A stretch of DNA of 57,995 bases, taken from assembly GCA_902597335.1 (NCBI GenBank), contig CACJXK010000009.1, positions 1-57,995 of the forward strand, written 5' to 3'. Shown piece by piece: positions 28,495 through 37,958 of the stretch. The notes beneath the pieces are model-generated. The model was not told the origin of the DNA and did not search any database. It saw only the letters and a list, made by a program, of their open reading frames with translations. Position 1 is the first letter of the stretch, and each line of letters begins with the position of its first letter. The translations under genes were made by a program, and so were the position numbers. This DNA is from an uncultured Pelagibacteraceae bacterium. Lineage in GTDB: Bacteria > Pseudomonadota > Alphaproteobacteria > Pelagibacterales > Pelagibacteraceae.

Positions 28495-29498
28495 TGAAAA
28501 TATTAATTGTAACAGACGCTTATTTTCCACAAGTAAATGGTGTGGTAAGAACTTTAAATGAAACAGGAAAAAAACTTGAAGCAATGGGTCACGAAGTTGA
28601 GTATTTAAATCCTCAACTTTTCTTCACTGTGCCTATGCCTAAATATAATGAAATAAGACTTTCTGTGAATATTTGGCCAAGAGTAAGCCATTTAATAAAA
28701 AAAATAAATCCTTCAGCCATACATATAGCTACCGAAGGTCCTTTAGGATTTATGGCAAGAAGATATTGTCTTAAAAATAATTTAAAGTTTACCACAAGTT
28801 TTCACACAAGATTTGATAAATATATGAAATTATATTTACCTTGGGTTCCTGAAAAATTATCACAGAAATTCTTAAGCAACTTTCATAACAAAGCAGAAAA
28901 AATTTTGGTTACAACCGAATCTATGAAAAAAGAACTAATTCAAATTGGAGTAGATGAAAGTAAAATGGTTGTTTGGACAAGAGGTGCTGATCATGGATCG
29001 TTTAAAAATCCAAAAAAAATCAATTTAGAATATAAAAGGCCTATATGGATATATGTAGGTCGAGTGGCTATTGAAAAAAATATTCGTGCTTTTTTAAATC
29101 TAAAATTAGAAGGAACAAAACTTCTTGTTGGTAAAGGACCAGATATTGAAAAGTTAAAAAAAGAATTTCCAGATGCTCACTTCTTGGGTGAAAAAACTAA
29201 TGGTGAATTAGCTTCATATTTTACATCATCTGATGTTTTTGTCTTTCCAAGCAAAACAGATACGTTTGCAATTGTAATATGTGAATCCCTCAGTTGTGGT
29301 ACACCAGTTGCAGCATTTCCTGTTCCTGGTCCTAAAGATATTTTCAAAGATAGTGAAATTAATTGTTTAGATGAGGATTTAGAAAAATCCGCAATGAAAG
29401 CTCTAAAAGTTGAAAGAGAAAAGTGCCTAGAATACTCTAAAAACTTTACTTGGGATAAAACCGCAGAAATTTTTATTAATAATATCTACCCTAATTAA
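28494..29498 (+). CDS. agt: Family 4 glycosyltransferase for glycolipid synthesis (Agt-like)
   Basis: A 334-residue GT-B protein. The N-terminal acceptor domain begins LIVTDAYFPQVNGVVRTLNE, typical of GT4 enzymes on lipid acceptors, with SFHTRFDKYM near 101. The C-terminal donor domain has YVGRVAIEKNIRAFL near 188 and the E-x7-E region FAIVICESLSCGTPVAAFP near 258. In the PlcP-Agt route it puts one or more sugars on diacylglycerol, giving phosphorus-free glycolipids. The sugar donor cannot be told from sequence. Transcription is coupled to plcP. Confidence 0.85.
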   Translation: MKILIVTDAYFPQVNGVVRTLNETGKKLEAMGHEVEYLNPQLFFTVPMPKYNEIRLSVNIWPRVSHLIKKINPSAIHIATEGPLGFMARRYCLKNNLKFTTSFHTRFDKYMKLYLPWVPEKLSQKFLSNFHNKAEKILVTTESMKKELIQIGVDESKMVVWTRGADHGSFKNPKKINLEYKRPIWIYVGRVAIEKNIRAFLNLKLEGTKLLVGKGPDIEKLKKEFPDAHFLGEKTNGELASYFTSSDVFVFPSKTDTFAIVICESLSCGTPVAAFPVPGPKDIFKDSEINCLDEDLEKSAMKALKVEREKCLEYSKNFTWDKTAEIFINNIYPN

Positions 29499-29569
29499 GT
29501 AACTAAAATTTAAATAATTGCATATTAAATTTTTAATATGTTAATTATATATTTAACTTTTAGAACATC

Positions 29570-30725
29570 ATGATTGGTCTCTTTGAAATACTATTAATCT
29601 GTGTAATTATATTTCTACTAATAATAATTTATTCAAACAGAAATAAAAAAAATACTGATGATAAAATTATTATTTCAAAGTATGAAAAGGATGATAGCAA
29701 AACATTTATATTAGATGAATTAGAGGATCAATTTATAGCATTAGATAAATTAAATATTATAAAATATGCCAATCCAAGTGCCGAAAAAAGATTTGGTAAA
29801 AATATTTTAAATACACATCTCGGCACAATTTTAAGAAATCCTAATCTAGATGAAACAATCAGAGAAGTTAAGTCTTCAAAAAAAAACCAGTAATTTAGAT
29901 TTAGAAATAAATTTGCCTTCATATCAGTATTACAGAATTTATGTGATTCCTGGACCAACTGTAATTTTTACAGAAAAAGACTCTGTTGTTTTATTTTTAA
30001 AAGATCTTACTGAAATTTCAAAAGCACAAAAATTTAGAACTGACTTTGTTGCTAATGTTAGCCATGAATTAAAAACTCCTCTTGTTTCAATTAAAGGCGC
30101 TATAGAGACAATAGAGGGTCCTGCTAAAGATGACGAAATAGCAAAGATAAACTTTCTTAAAATAATCTCTTCACAAAGCAAAAGAATGGAAAATTTAATA
30201 AGTGATCTATTAATATTAAGCAGAATTGAACTCCAGGAGCATATAAGACCTGACAAACCAGTTAATTTGAAGAATGTATTGACAAAAGTAAAAGATGTTC
30301 ATTTTACTAGCTTAAAAGAAAAAAATATTAATCTTGAAATTAATTTAGGTAATGTAAGTGATGTTATTGGTGATGAAGATAAATTAATAACAGTTTTTTC
30401 TAATTTATTAGACAATGCTATTAAATACTCAAAAGAAAAATCAACTATAAATATATTAGCTTCTCCAAGCAAAGGGAAACTCATAACAAAAGGAATTAAA
30501 ATATCTGTATCTGATCAAGGTATTGGAATTCCCGAGGATCAAATTAACAGGGTAACTGAAAGATTTTATAGAGTAGATGTTGAAGAGAGCAGGAAAGTTG
30601 GTGGAACAGGTTTAGGTCTTGCAATTGTCAAACATATAATTTCTCAACATAGAGGTGATTACGAAATAAAAAATCTTAATGGTAAAGGAACCGAAATTAA
30701 CATTCATTTACCCAGTGAATTATAA
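29570..30725 (+). pseudogene. phoR: Phosphate-regulon sensor histidine kinase PhoR, split by a +1 shift in a poly-A tract
   Basis: Two frames join into about 384 residues if one A is removed from the run of nine at 29878-29886. The first frame (to 29893) has one membrane segment (residues 4-25) and most of a PAS domain (LEDQFIALDKLNIIKYANPS). The second continues KTSNLDLEINLPSYQYY and then has the H-box VANVSHELKTPLVSIKGAIE, the N box NLLDNAIKYS, and the G boxes VSDQGIGIPEDQ and GGTGLGLAIV. The ATG at 29850 is inside the other frame and is not a credible native start. PhoB and PhoU lie downstream. Without bypass or correction the kinase half would lack membrane anchor and sensor. Confidence 0.88.
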
Positions 30726-30799
30726 ACTTCATATAATTTAACAATTTTCACAATATAATTTAATTTGTAAATAATGGATTTTTTAAATAAAATTGTTAA

Positions 30800-31432
30800 A
30801 TGAAAAAAATAATAATAAATTTTTTTATTTTTTCTTACTTATTTTTTAATTTTATATCAAATTCTTACTCTGAAGACTCTAATAAAAAAGACATTACAAC
30901 ACTTTTAAGAAACCAACAACTTACTGTATTTGATATTGGTATTTTTAGAATGAAAAATGACTTAGAAAATACGAAAAGCACTGTCAATAAACATTTTCCA
31001 TCTGACAAAGTAAATGTTGATCATATCTATACTGAGGTTTTAACTTCATTCTGGAGAGATACAATTGATTTGATTGTATCAATCCCAATGAACAAAAACT
31101 TAAAAAAAGAAAATTATATGTCTGACATGCATAGATGTAAAAATATTTTCTTTTCTGTAAGAGATCATTTGTTAAGAAAACAAAATGAGAGTAATTATAA
31201 TTTTAATAGGGCCTCAAGTTATATAATTACTACTTTTTCTACCCCCACAAGTTGGCCTTCATGGAAATATGATCAAAATCAAGTAAAAGACCTTATATCA
31301 ATGATACAACTAGAAGTTACTTTAAGACCAACAAAGAGCTTAGCACTAAGTGAAAATGTCAGCCCAATTCGTTGTCGAGGAGATTTAGCTGCAGATAATG
31401 ATACCTTAATCATCTCTAAAAGATACAACTAA
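30800..31432 (+). CDS. Exported protein of unknown function between phoR and pstS
   Basis: A 210-residue protein with a clear signal peptide (MKKIIINFFIFSYLFF and on, cleavage likely near SNSYSED at about residue 25). The mature part is about 185 residues, mostly polar, with two Cys (near 112 and 195) that could form a disulfide, and no other membrane segment. Segments such as TSFWRDTIDLIV, MHRCKNIFFSVRDHL and SPIRCRGDLAADN look conserved-protein-like, but I recognise no family. Its place between phoR and pstS argues for a periplasmic role in phosphate acquisition or sensing (inference). There are 74 bases upstream, with no obvious Pho box. Confidence 0.75.
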   Translation: MKKIIINFFIFSYLFFNFISNSYSEDSNKKDITTLLRNQQLTVFDIGIFRMKNDLENTKSTVNKHFPSDKVNVDHIYTEVLTSFWRDTIDLIVSIPMNKNLKKENYMSDMHRCKNIFFSVRDHLLRKQNESNYNFNRASSYIITTFSTPTSWPSWKYDQNQVKDLISMIQLEVTLRPTKSLALSENVSPIRCRGDLAADNDTLIISKRYN

Positions 31433-31453
31433 AAAGTTACCTATTTAACAAAA

Positions 31454-31471
31454 CTGTAACAAATTTGTAAT
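31454..31471 (+). promoter_or_regulatory. Pho-box candidate upstream of pstS
   Basis: CTGTAAC-AAAT-TTGTAAT: two 7-base direct repeats with 11-base periodicity, matching the PhoB consensus half-sites (CTGTCAT/CTGTCAC) at 10 of 14 positions, 70 bases before the pstS ATG. This is the expected PhoB site at the head of pstSCAB-phoUB. A -10 element downstream is not obvious. Confidence 0.6.
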
Positions 31472-31540
31472 ACTAGAGTCCTCAATAAAATTTATTAAGC
31501 GAGTCGTTAATTAACTTTAATTCACGAAAGGATATTAAAA

Positions 31541-32575
31541 ATGAAAAAACTAACTATAGTCCTTGCTTCAATAGTTGCCATTTCTGTTGCCACTATTGCT
31601 CAAGCAAGAGATCAAATCAAAATAGTTGGATCATCTACTGTATTCCCTTACGCAACAATAGTTGCTGAAAGATTCGGGCAAACTGGATTTAAAACACCAG
31701 TAATCGAGTCAACTGGTACAGGTGGTGGTGCAAAATTATTTTGTGCAGGTGTAGGAGAAGCTCACCCTGATATAACAAATGCATCAAGAGCAATGAAAGA
31801 TAAAGAAAAAGCTCTTTGCAAAAAAAATGGTGTTAATGAAATTGTTGAAGTTATTATCGGTAACGATGGTATTACTTTAGCATACAGTGTTGATGCTGAA
31901 CCAGTAAACTTCACTAAAGAACAACTTTGGAAAGCTTTAGCAAAACACTCAGTTGTTGATGGTAAATTAGTAGACAACATATACAAAACATGGGATCAAA
32001 TAGACCCAAGTTTACCAAAACAAAAGATTTCAGTTATGATTCCCCCAGGAACATCCGGAACAAGAGATGCTTGGAATTCGTTAGTAATGAAAAAAGGTAT
32101 GCCTAAAGAGGCTAAAGCATTATACAAAGCAGGTTTCGAAGCTGGAAATAAAAAATATAAAAAACCACAAAAACTTTACAGAGAAGATGGTGCTGCAATT
32201 GAAGTTGGAGAGAATGATAGTTTAATTATTCAAAAATTATCTGAAGACAAAGAAATGTTTGGTTTCTTTGGATTTAGTTACTTCTTAGCTGCTAGAGATA
32301 AATTGCAAGCTGCAAGTATAGAAGGTGGTCAACCATCACTAGAATCTATCCAAGACTATAGTTATGCTGTTGCTAGACCATTATTCTTTTATGTAAAAAA
32401 AGCTCATGTTGGTGTAATTCCAGGATTACATGAATTTGTAAAAGAATTCACTACAACTAAAGCTATTGGTAAAAGAGGTTACTTAGCGGAAATAGGACTT
32501 GTTCCACTTGATGCTGCAACTTACAGAACAGTTAGAGATAATTCGAAATCTCTTACTGCAATGTCAATGGAGTAA
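31541..32575 (+). CDS. pstS: Phosphate ABC transporter, periplasmic binding protein
   Basis: A 344-residue protein. The signal peptide ends near residue 22 (IAQARDQ). Phosphate-binding landmarks are IKIVGSSTVFPYA near 26, ESTGTGGGAKLFCAG near 58 and IPPGTSGTRDAW near 167. YSYAVARPLFFYVKKAHVG near 274 is typical of the alphaproteobacterial PstS. It has a good ribosome site (GAAAGGA) and a Pho-box candidate upstream. It is followed by a GC-rich hairpin with a T run before pstC, so the binding protein is probably made in excess of the permease. Confidence 0.96.
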   Translation: MKKLTIVLASIVAISVATIAQARDQIKIVGSSTVFPYATIVAERFGQTGFKTPVIESTGTGGGAKLFCAGVGEAHPDITNASRAMKDKEKALCKKNGVNEIVEVIIGNDGITLAYSVDAEPVNFTKEQLWKALAKHSVVDGKLVDNIYKTWDQIDPSLPKQKISVMIPPGTSGTRDAWNSLVMKKGMPKEAKALYKAGFEAGNKKYKKPQKLYREDGAAIEVGENDSLIIQKLSEDKEMFGFFGFSYFLAARDKLQAASIEGGQPSLESIQDYSYAVARPLFFYVKKAHVGVIPGLHEFVKEFTTTKAIGKRGYLAEIGLVPLDAATYRTVRDNSKSLTAMSME

Positions 32576-32597
32576 TATAATATTTGTTAATAAACTC

Positions 32598-32630
32598 AAA
32601 AGGGGCCCTATTAAATGGGCCCTTTTTTTT
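32598..32630 (+). terminator. Intrinsic terminator/attenuator between pstS and pstC
   Basis: Two GGGCCC blocks (32603-32608 and 32617-32622) form the stem over an 8-base loop. It is flanked by an A run upstream and eight T at 32623-32630. It lies 28 bases after the pstS stop and before the pstC ribosome site. Because GGGCCC is itself palindromic, alternative pairings exist, but the T run makes termination likely. Confidence 0.85.
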
Positions 32631-32654
32631 GTATAAATCTAAAGGAGCCAATAA

Positions 32655-34037
32655 TTGAATTCAGTAATATTTTTAACAATCGTTCTTTTAGCTTTATCCA
32701 GTTACTTCTTTGGAAGAAAAAAAGCTATTTTAATTCAATCTAACAAACGGTTAACAGCTCTTCCAAAATTTTATGGGTACTATCTTGCTATATGGTGTGG
32801 CGCACCCGCTTTTCTTTTGTATGCTTTATGGTCGATATTTGAACCTAGCATAGTAAGATTTTTTATACTTAGTGATTATTCTTCGCAAGGACTTCTAGAA
32901 GGAGAGTTGAATTTATTTTATGAAAAAGTAAAATCACTTTCTCGAAACCAGTATTCAGGAGAACTTACTGCAGAGTTACAAAGATCAGCAGAAAAATATT
33001 TAAACTTTAGAGACATAGCAAAGTGGTCTAAGGTCGTTATAGTTTTATCATTATTAATTGCATCAACAGGTTATGCGTATACAAAGATTTCAAACAACAC
33101 TAAAACAAGAGAACCAGTTGAAATATTTCTTAAAGGAGTATTTTTTTTATCATCACTGGCAGCGATATTAACAACCATTGGTATTATTTTTTCCCTTTTG
33201 TTTCAAACAATAGAATTTTTTCAAGTTATCCCACTATTTGATTTTGTATTTGGAATGCACTGGTATCCTGCAAAAGCTTTTGTTCGAGATGCAAGTGAAG
33301 CACTTGATCCATCAATGTATAGTGATACTTTTGGTGCGGTTCCGATATTTGCAGGCACCTTTTTTATAGCTTTGATTGCAATGTGTGTTGCAATACCAAT
33401 TGGTTTGTTAAGTGGTATTTATATGGCGGAATATGCGAGCAAACGTTTAAGACAATATGCCAAACCTGTCATTGAAATTTTAGCAGGAATTCCAACTGTT
33501 GTTTATGGTTTTTTTGCTGCTTTAACAGTTGGACCTTTTTTAAAAGACCTTGGATTATCATTAGGACTAGAGGTGTCAGCAGAAAGCGCACTGGCAGCCG
33601 GTGGTGTTATGGGAATTATGATTATTCCATTTATATCAAGCTTAAGTGACGACGTAATTACAAGTGTTCCTCAAAATCTTAGAGATGGTAGCTATGCCAT
33701 GGGAGCAACAAAATCTGAAACAATAAAAAGAGTAATTTTTCCAGCTGCTTTACCTGGAATTGTTGGATCTATTTTATTAGGTGTTTCTAGAGCTATTGGT
33801 GAAACAATGATTGTTGTAATGGCATCAGGGTTGGCAGCAAACCTAACTCTTAATCCATTAGAGTCCACTTCAACAATAACTGCTCAAATTGTTGTTATCT
33901 TAATTGGTGATCAACAATTTGGGGATCCGAAAACCCAAGCAGCTTTTGCACTGGGATTAAGTTTATTTATAGTTACTTTAGTTTTAAATATTGTTGCCTT
34001 ATCTGTTGTGAAAAAATATAGAGAGAAATATGAATAA
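32655..34037 (+). CDS. pstC: Phosphate ABC transporter permease PstC
   Basis: A 460-residue inner-membrane protein. The N-terminal 215 residues (membrane segment, soluble helical stretch, more membrane segments) are the long alphaproteobacterial extension. The transport domain starts near GAVPIFAGTFFIALIAM; AGIPTVVYGFFAAL and the EAA loop GSYAMGATKSETIKRV are PstC signatures. The start is a TTG at 32655, supported by AAGGAG about 8 bases upstream. It overlaps pstA by 8 bases. Confidence 0.93.
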   Translation: MNSVIFLTIVLLALSSYFFGRKKAILIQSNKRLTALPKFYGYYLAIWCGAPAFLLYALWSIFEPSIVRFFILSDYSSQGLLEGELNLFYEKVKSLSRNQYSGELTAELQRSAEKYLNFRDIAKWSKVVIVLSLLIASTGYAYTKISNNTKTREPVEIFLKGVFFLSSLAAILTTIGIIFSLLFQTIEFFQVIPLFDFVFGMHWYPAKAFVRDASEALDPSMYSDTFGAVPIFAGTFFIALIAMCVAIPIGLLSGIYMAEYASKRLRQYAKPVIEILAGIPTVVYGFFAALTVGPFLKDLGLSLGLEVSAESALAAGGVMGIMIIPFISSLSDDVITSVPQNLRDGSYAMGATKSETIKRVIFPAALPGIVGSILLGVSRAIGETMIVVMASGLAANLTLNPLESTSTITAQIVVILIGDQQFGDPKTQAAFALGLSLFIVTLVLNIVALSVVKKYREKYE

Positions 34038-35298
34038 AGAAGAACGTTTAATTAAAAGATACAAAGCTGAAAAAAGATTTCAATTTTACGGTAAAGCTGC
34101 AATATTTATGGCTTTATTATTTCTAGTGGTATTTCTAACAAAGATATTTTCTACTGGTTACACAGCATTTCAAAAAACATGGTTGGTAATACCAGTCAAT
34201 TATAATGCAGATTTATTATATTTGGATCCAGATAAAAAACCAACAACCGAAGATATTAATGATGCAGACTTTTATGAGTTTGGGATAGAAACATTTATCA
34301 GTCTCGATCCAGACGCAAGTGAGGATCAAATTATGGAATTAAAAAAAATGTTTGCATTTACTTTTGAGAGAGAATTAAAATATTATCTTCTAGACAATCC
34401 TGATAGCTTTGGAAAAACAGTTGATGTAAAATTAACAGCCTCTGACGACTTAGATCAAGTATTTAAAGGAAATTATCCAAGAGATATACCTGAAAATAGA
34501 AGAAGAGCATCTGATTATCAATTAAAAATTTTTGATAAATTAAATGAAGACGGAAGAGTTATAAGTGAATTTAATGCCAGTTTTTTTACAAATGCTGATT
34601 CTAGAGAAGCTGAGTTAGCGGGAATAGCAAGCTCATTTATGGGTTCATTATTTTCCATACTTGTCTGTCTGTCAATTGCCTTTCCTGTTGCCTTACTAGC
34701 TGCAGTTTATCTAGAGGAATTTGCACCAAAAAATAGATTTACAGATTTTATAGAAGTAAATATCAATAATCTAGCAGCAGTTCCTTCAATTGTTTTTGGA
34801 TTATTAGGATTAGGTGTTTTATTGGCTGTATTTGGTTTACCTAGATCAACACCCTTAGTTGGAGGCATAACCCTTTCATTAATGACTCTTCCAACAATTA
34901 TAATAGCAGCCAGAGCATCATTGAAGGCTGTTCCACCCAGTATAAGAGAAGCAGCTTTAGCAATGGGAGCTAGCAGAATGCAAACGACGATGCATCATAC
35001 CGTGCCATTGGCTTTACCTGGAACTTTATCAGGTACTATAATTGGCTTAGCTCAAGCATTAGGTGAAACAGCGCCTTTAATATTAATTGGAATGGTTGCT
35101 TTTGTTAACACAATACCAGGAACCCCTATGGATCCAGCAGCTAGCTTGCCTGTTCAAATCTATATATGGGCGGAGAGTGCCGAAAGAGGATTTGTAGAAA
35201 AAGTGTCTGCTTGCATAATGGTATTATTATTTTTCCTAATTTTTATGAATTTAGGAGCACAATTAATTAGACATAAATTTGAAAAGAAATGGAACTAA
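34030..35298 (+). CDS. pstA: Phosphate ABC transporter permease PstA
   Basis: A 422-residue inner-membrane protein with an N-terminal membrane segment (about residues 23-42) and a large soluble insert (about 45-195), as in alphaproteobacterial PstA. The transport domain follows (ASSFMGSLFSILVCLSIAFP), with NNLAAVPSIVFGLLGLGV and the EAA loop EAALAMGASRMQTTMHH. It pairs with PstC. The gene overlaps pstC by 8 bases and pstB starts 3 bases after it. Confidence 0.93.
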   Translation: MNKEERLIKRYKAEKRFQFYGKAAIFMALLFLVVFLTKIFSTGYTAFQKTWLVIPVNYNADLLYLDPDKKPTTEDINDADFYEFGIETFISLDPDASEDQIMELKKMFAFTFERELKYYLLDNPDSFGKTVDVKLTASDDLDQVFKGNYPRDIPENRRRASDYQLKIFDKLNEDGRVISEFNASFFTNADSREAELAGIASSFMGSLFSILVCLSIAFPVALLAAVYLEEFAPKNRFTDFIEVNINNLAAVPSIVFGLLGLGVLLAVFGLPRSTPLVGGITLSLMTLPTIIIAARASLKAVPPSIREAALAMGASRMQTTMHHTVPLALPGTLSGTIIGLAQALGETAPLILIGMVAFVNTIPGTPMDPAASLPVQIYIWAESAERGFVEKVSACIMVLLFFLIFMNLGAQLIRHKFEKKWN

Positions 35299-35301
35299 AA
35301 T

Positions 35302-36057
35302 ATGAATAAAATAGAAGCAAAAAATGTTGATGTCTATTATGGAGCGAAACAAGCTTTATTTGATATCAATATGGATATCGAAGCAAATAAAGTAACTGCT
35401 CTTATTGGACCTTCTGGTTGTGGTAAATCAACATTCTTAAGATGTTTAAATAGAATGAATGATGTGATCGATATTTGTAAAGTCAGTGGTGTCGTAAAAA
35501 TTAATGACTATGACATAAATCAAAAAGATACAGATGTTGTAAGGCTTAGAGAAAAAGTTGGAATGATTTTTCAAAAACCAAATCCTTTTCCAAAAACTAT
35601 TTATGAGAATATTTCTTATGGACCTGAGATACATGGGATAGCTCAATCTAAAAGTGAAATGGATAATATTGTTGAAGAGAGTTTGAGAAAAGCAGCACTT
35701 TGGGAAGAGGTAAAAGACAGAATTCACGAACCAGGTACTGGTTTATCAGGTGGACAACAGCAAAGACTTTGTATTGCAAGAACAATATCAATTAAGCCAG
35801 AGGTAATACTCATGGATGAGCCATGTTCAGCTCTTGATCCAATTGCAACAGCACAAATAGAGGAGCTAATTGATGAATTAAGAAAGGAACATACTATAAT
35901 AATTGTTACTCACTCAATGTCCCAAGCTGCAAGAGTCTCTCAAAATACTGGTTTTTTTCACCTTGGTAAATTGATTGAAGTAGGTTCTACTGATAAGATA
36001 TTCAAGAATCCGACTCAACAACAAACGCAGGATTACATAACAGGAAGGTTTGGATAA
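35302..36057 (+). CDS. pstB: Phosphate ABC transporter ATP-binding protein PstB
   Basis: A 251-residue ABC ATPase. Walker A is GPSGCGKST near residue 33, the Q loop [12 protein letters not shown] near 87, the signature LSGGQQQRL near 148, Walker [13 protein letters not shown] near 169 and the H loop [12 protein letters not shown]. The [14 protein letters not shown] and [14 protein letters not shown] segments are PstB-specific. All catalytic residues are present and the frame is intact. The stop overlaps phoU by one base. Confidence 0.97.
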   Translation: MNKIEAKNVDVYYGAKQALFDINMDIEANKVTALIGPSGCGKSTFLRCLNRMNDVIDICKVSGVVKINDYDINQKDTDVVRLREKVGMIFQKPNPFPKTIYENISYGPEIHGIAQSKSEMDNIVEESLRKAALWEEVKDRIHEPGTGLSGGQQQRLCIARTISIKPEVILMDEPCSALDPIATAQIEELIDELRKEHTIIIVTHSMSQAARVSQNTGFFHLGKLIEVGSTDKIFKNPTQQQTQDYITGRFG

Positions 36058-36758
36058 TGAATGAAAAACCACACACAGTAAAATCTTACGAAGACCAATT
36101 AAAAAAATTAAACAATGATTTAGTTGAAATGGGGGCAAATTGCGAAACCGCTTTAGGTAATGCAATGAAAGCAATATCAACAAATGATCATAACCTTGCT
36201 GATGATGTTATAAATTCAGATGTAGTTATAGATAATTTTGAGTCTCAGATAGAGAATGAGGTAGTAAATTTAATTGCTTTAAGACAACCAATGGCTGTTG
36301 ATCTTAGAGAAACAGTTGCAGCTCTAAAGATGTCTTCAGACTTAGAAAGAATAGGTGATCTTGCCAAAAATATTGCAAAAAGAACAAAACTTATTAATAC
36401 GCATTTGCCAAATAATTTAATTGAAGCAATGAATAGAATCTGCATTTTGGTTCAAAAACAATTAAAAATTGTTTTAGACTCATATCTAAGTAGATCAAGC
36501 GATGTAGCTCGAACAGTATGGGAGAGTGATGAACAAGTTGATGATTTAACAAATAAATGTATGGAAGAAGTCATCTCACTACTTAAATCAAATACGGAAA
36601 ATATTGAATATGGCTCACATCTTTTATTTGTAACTAAAAACATTGAAAGGATAGGAGATCATACAACCAACATAGCTGAGCAAGTATTTTATTTAGTTAC
36701 AGGTGATTATTTAGAGGGTGAAAGACCTAAGGGTAGCGACTCAGTATTAACAAAGTAA
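36057..36758 (+). CDS. phoU: Phosphate signalling protein PhoU
   Basis: A 233-residue all-helical protein with the two repeated PhoU three-helix bundles: NLIALRQPMAVDLR near 77 with SSDLERIGDLAKNI, and a second copy with LLFVTKNIERIGDHTTNIAEQ near 195. PhoU conveys the state of the Pst transporter to PhoR and keeps the regulon off when phosphate is ample. It is coupled by one-base overlaps to both pstB and phoB. Confidence 0.96.
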   Translation: MNEKPHTVKSYEDQLKKLNNDLVEMGANCETALGNAMKAISTNDHNLADDVINSDVVIDNFESQIENEVVNLIALRQPMAVDLRETVAALKMSSDLERIGDLAKNIAKRTKLINTHLPNNLIEAMNRICILVQKQLKIVLDSYLSRSSDVARTVWESDEQVDDLTNKCMEEVISLLKSNTENIEYGSHLLFVTKNIERIGDHTTNIAEQVFYLVTGDYLEGERPKGSDSVLTK

Positions 36759-37441
36759 TGAGTGCACACATATTTATTGCAGAAGATGAGGCGCCAATTT
36801 CAACTCTATTAAAATATAATTTAGAAAAAGAAGGTCATAAGGTTTCTTCAAGTGAAAATGGAGAGGACTCTTTAAAATCAATAAAACAAAAAATGCCAGA
36901 CTTAATCTTATTAGATTGGATGTTGCCAGATTTATCAGGTGTCGAAATATGTAAACAGTTAAAAAGGGATAAAAAATATAATGACATTCCAATTATTATG
37001 CTTACTGCAAAAGGAGAGGAGGAAGATAAATTAAAAGCATTTGAAACTGGAGCTGATGATTACGTCACAAAACCATTTAGCCAAAAAGAATTAAATGCAA
37101 GAATTAAATCTTTGTTAAGAAGGGCTAAACCTTTGTCATCAACTGATGTTGTGGAATTTAAAGACCTTAAAATTGATAGATTGGCAAAAAGAGTTTATAG
37201 AAATGATAAGGAAATAATTTTGGGACCCACAGAATTTAAATTATTAGATTTTTTTATCAAAAATCCAAAAAGAGTTTATTCAAGAGAACAATTATTAAAT
37301 AATGTTTGGGGTGAAAATATTTTTGTAGAAAGTAGAACGGTTGATGTTCACATAAGAAGATTGAGAAAAGTTTTAAATGTAAGTGGATTAGAAAGTTTAA
37401 TTCGCACAGTGAGATCTGCAGGCTATTCGTTAGATAACTAA
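36758..37441 (+). CDS. phoB: Phosphate-regulon response regulator PhoB
   Basis: A 227-residue OmpR/PhoB-type regulator. The receiver domain has AEDEAP, the phospho-Asp in LILLDWMLPDLSG near residue 53, MLTAKGEE and VTKPFS. The winged-helix DNA-binding domain has LGPTEFKLLDFFIKNP, SREQLLNNVWG and SRTVDVHIRRLRK. It would bind the Pho-box candidates in this region. The 3' end overlaps the convergent sixA gene by 12 bases. Confidence 0.96.
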   Translation: MSAHIFIAEDEAPISTLLKYNLEKEGHKVSSSENGEDSLKSIKQKMPDLILLDWMLPDLSGVEICKQLKRDKKYNDIPIIMLTAKGEEEDKLKAFETGADDYVTKPFSQKELNARIKSLLRRAKPLSSTDVVEFKDLKIDRLAKRVYRNDKEIILGPTEFKLLDFFIKNPKRVYSREQLLNNVWGENIFVESRTVDVHIRRLRKVLNVSGLESLIRTVRSAGYSLDN

Positions 37442-37945
37442 ATCTTTAGGCCTTACAAATTCAGAAATAATTCCTTTCTCTTCAATATTTATCCAATCAT
37501 TTGTATCGAAAACTATTTTAGCAAATGCACAAGTTGGGAATTTATAATTTAATAGTTTAAAATTACTATTATCTTTATTTTTAGTTAATTTTATAACTAA
37601 ATTTTTAAGAGCAGGTTCATGATTTATTAGCAATACTTTCTTAAACCTTTTATGGATATTTTTTATATACCCTATAATTTCATTTTCATTAACTAAATAA
37701 AGCTTTGAGGAACTTTTAATTTTTTTTGGTTTATTTATTTTTTTCAGTATTAAATTTAGAGTTTTTTTTGTTCTTTTTGATGAAGATAAAAGCACATAAT
37801 CAAAGGAATATTTTTTTTTAACAAAAAATTCACTTATAATTTTTGCACTTTTGATGCCTCTTTTATTTAGTGGTCTTTCAAAATCACTTAAATTTGGGTC
37901 TTCCCAACTAGATTTTGCATGTCTCATGACATATAATTCGCGCAT
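37430..37945 (-). CDS. sixA: SixA-type histidine phosphatase
   Basis: A 171-residue histidine phosphatase family protein. The catalytic RHG-type motif is LYVMRHAKSSWEDP at the N-terminus (nucleophile His near 8), followed by the family segment FERPLNKRGIKSA and a second conserved His in LINHEPAL. SixA-like enzymes dephosphorylate phosphohistidine proteins; the target here is unknown. I chose the ATG at 37945 because the upstream extension is not family-like. Its start lies 13 bases from that of ppk on the other strand, and its 3' end overlaps phoB. Confidence 0.85.
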   Translation of the reverse strand: MRELYVMRHAKSSWEDPNLSDFERPLNKRGIKSAKIISEFFVKKKYSFDYVLLSSSKRTKKTLNLILKKINKPKKIKSSSKLYLVNENEIIGYIKNIHKRFKKVLLINHEPALKNLVIKLTKNKDNSNFKLLNYKFPTCAFAKIVFDTNDWINIEEKGIISEFVRPKDLVI

Positions 37946-37958
37946 TAATTCTAAATAT

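Noticed and set aside
29850..30725. A separate soluble kinase gene starting at 29850
   Set aside because: Its first ten residues come from out-of-frame reading of the PAS domain, and the family continuity with the upstream frame shows one phoR gene with a +1 shift.
37851..37958. Longer ppk start at 37851
   Set aside because: The extra 36 codons lie inside sixA on the other strand and do not resemble PPK1, which begins just before YINRELSWLKF; the ATG at 37959 is better.
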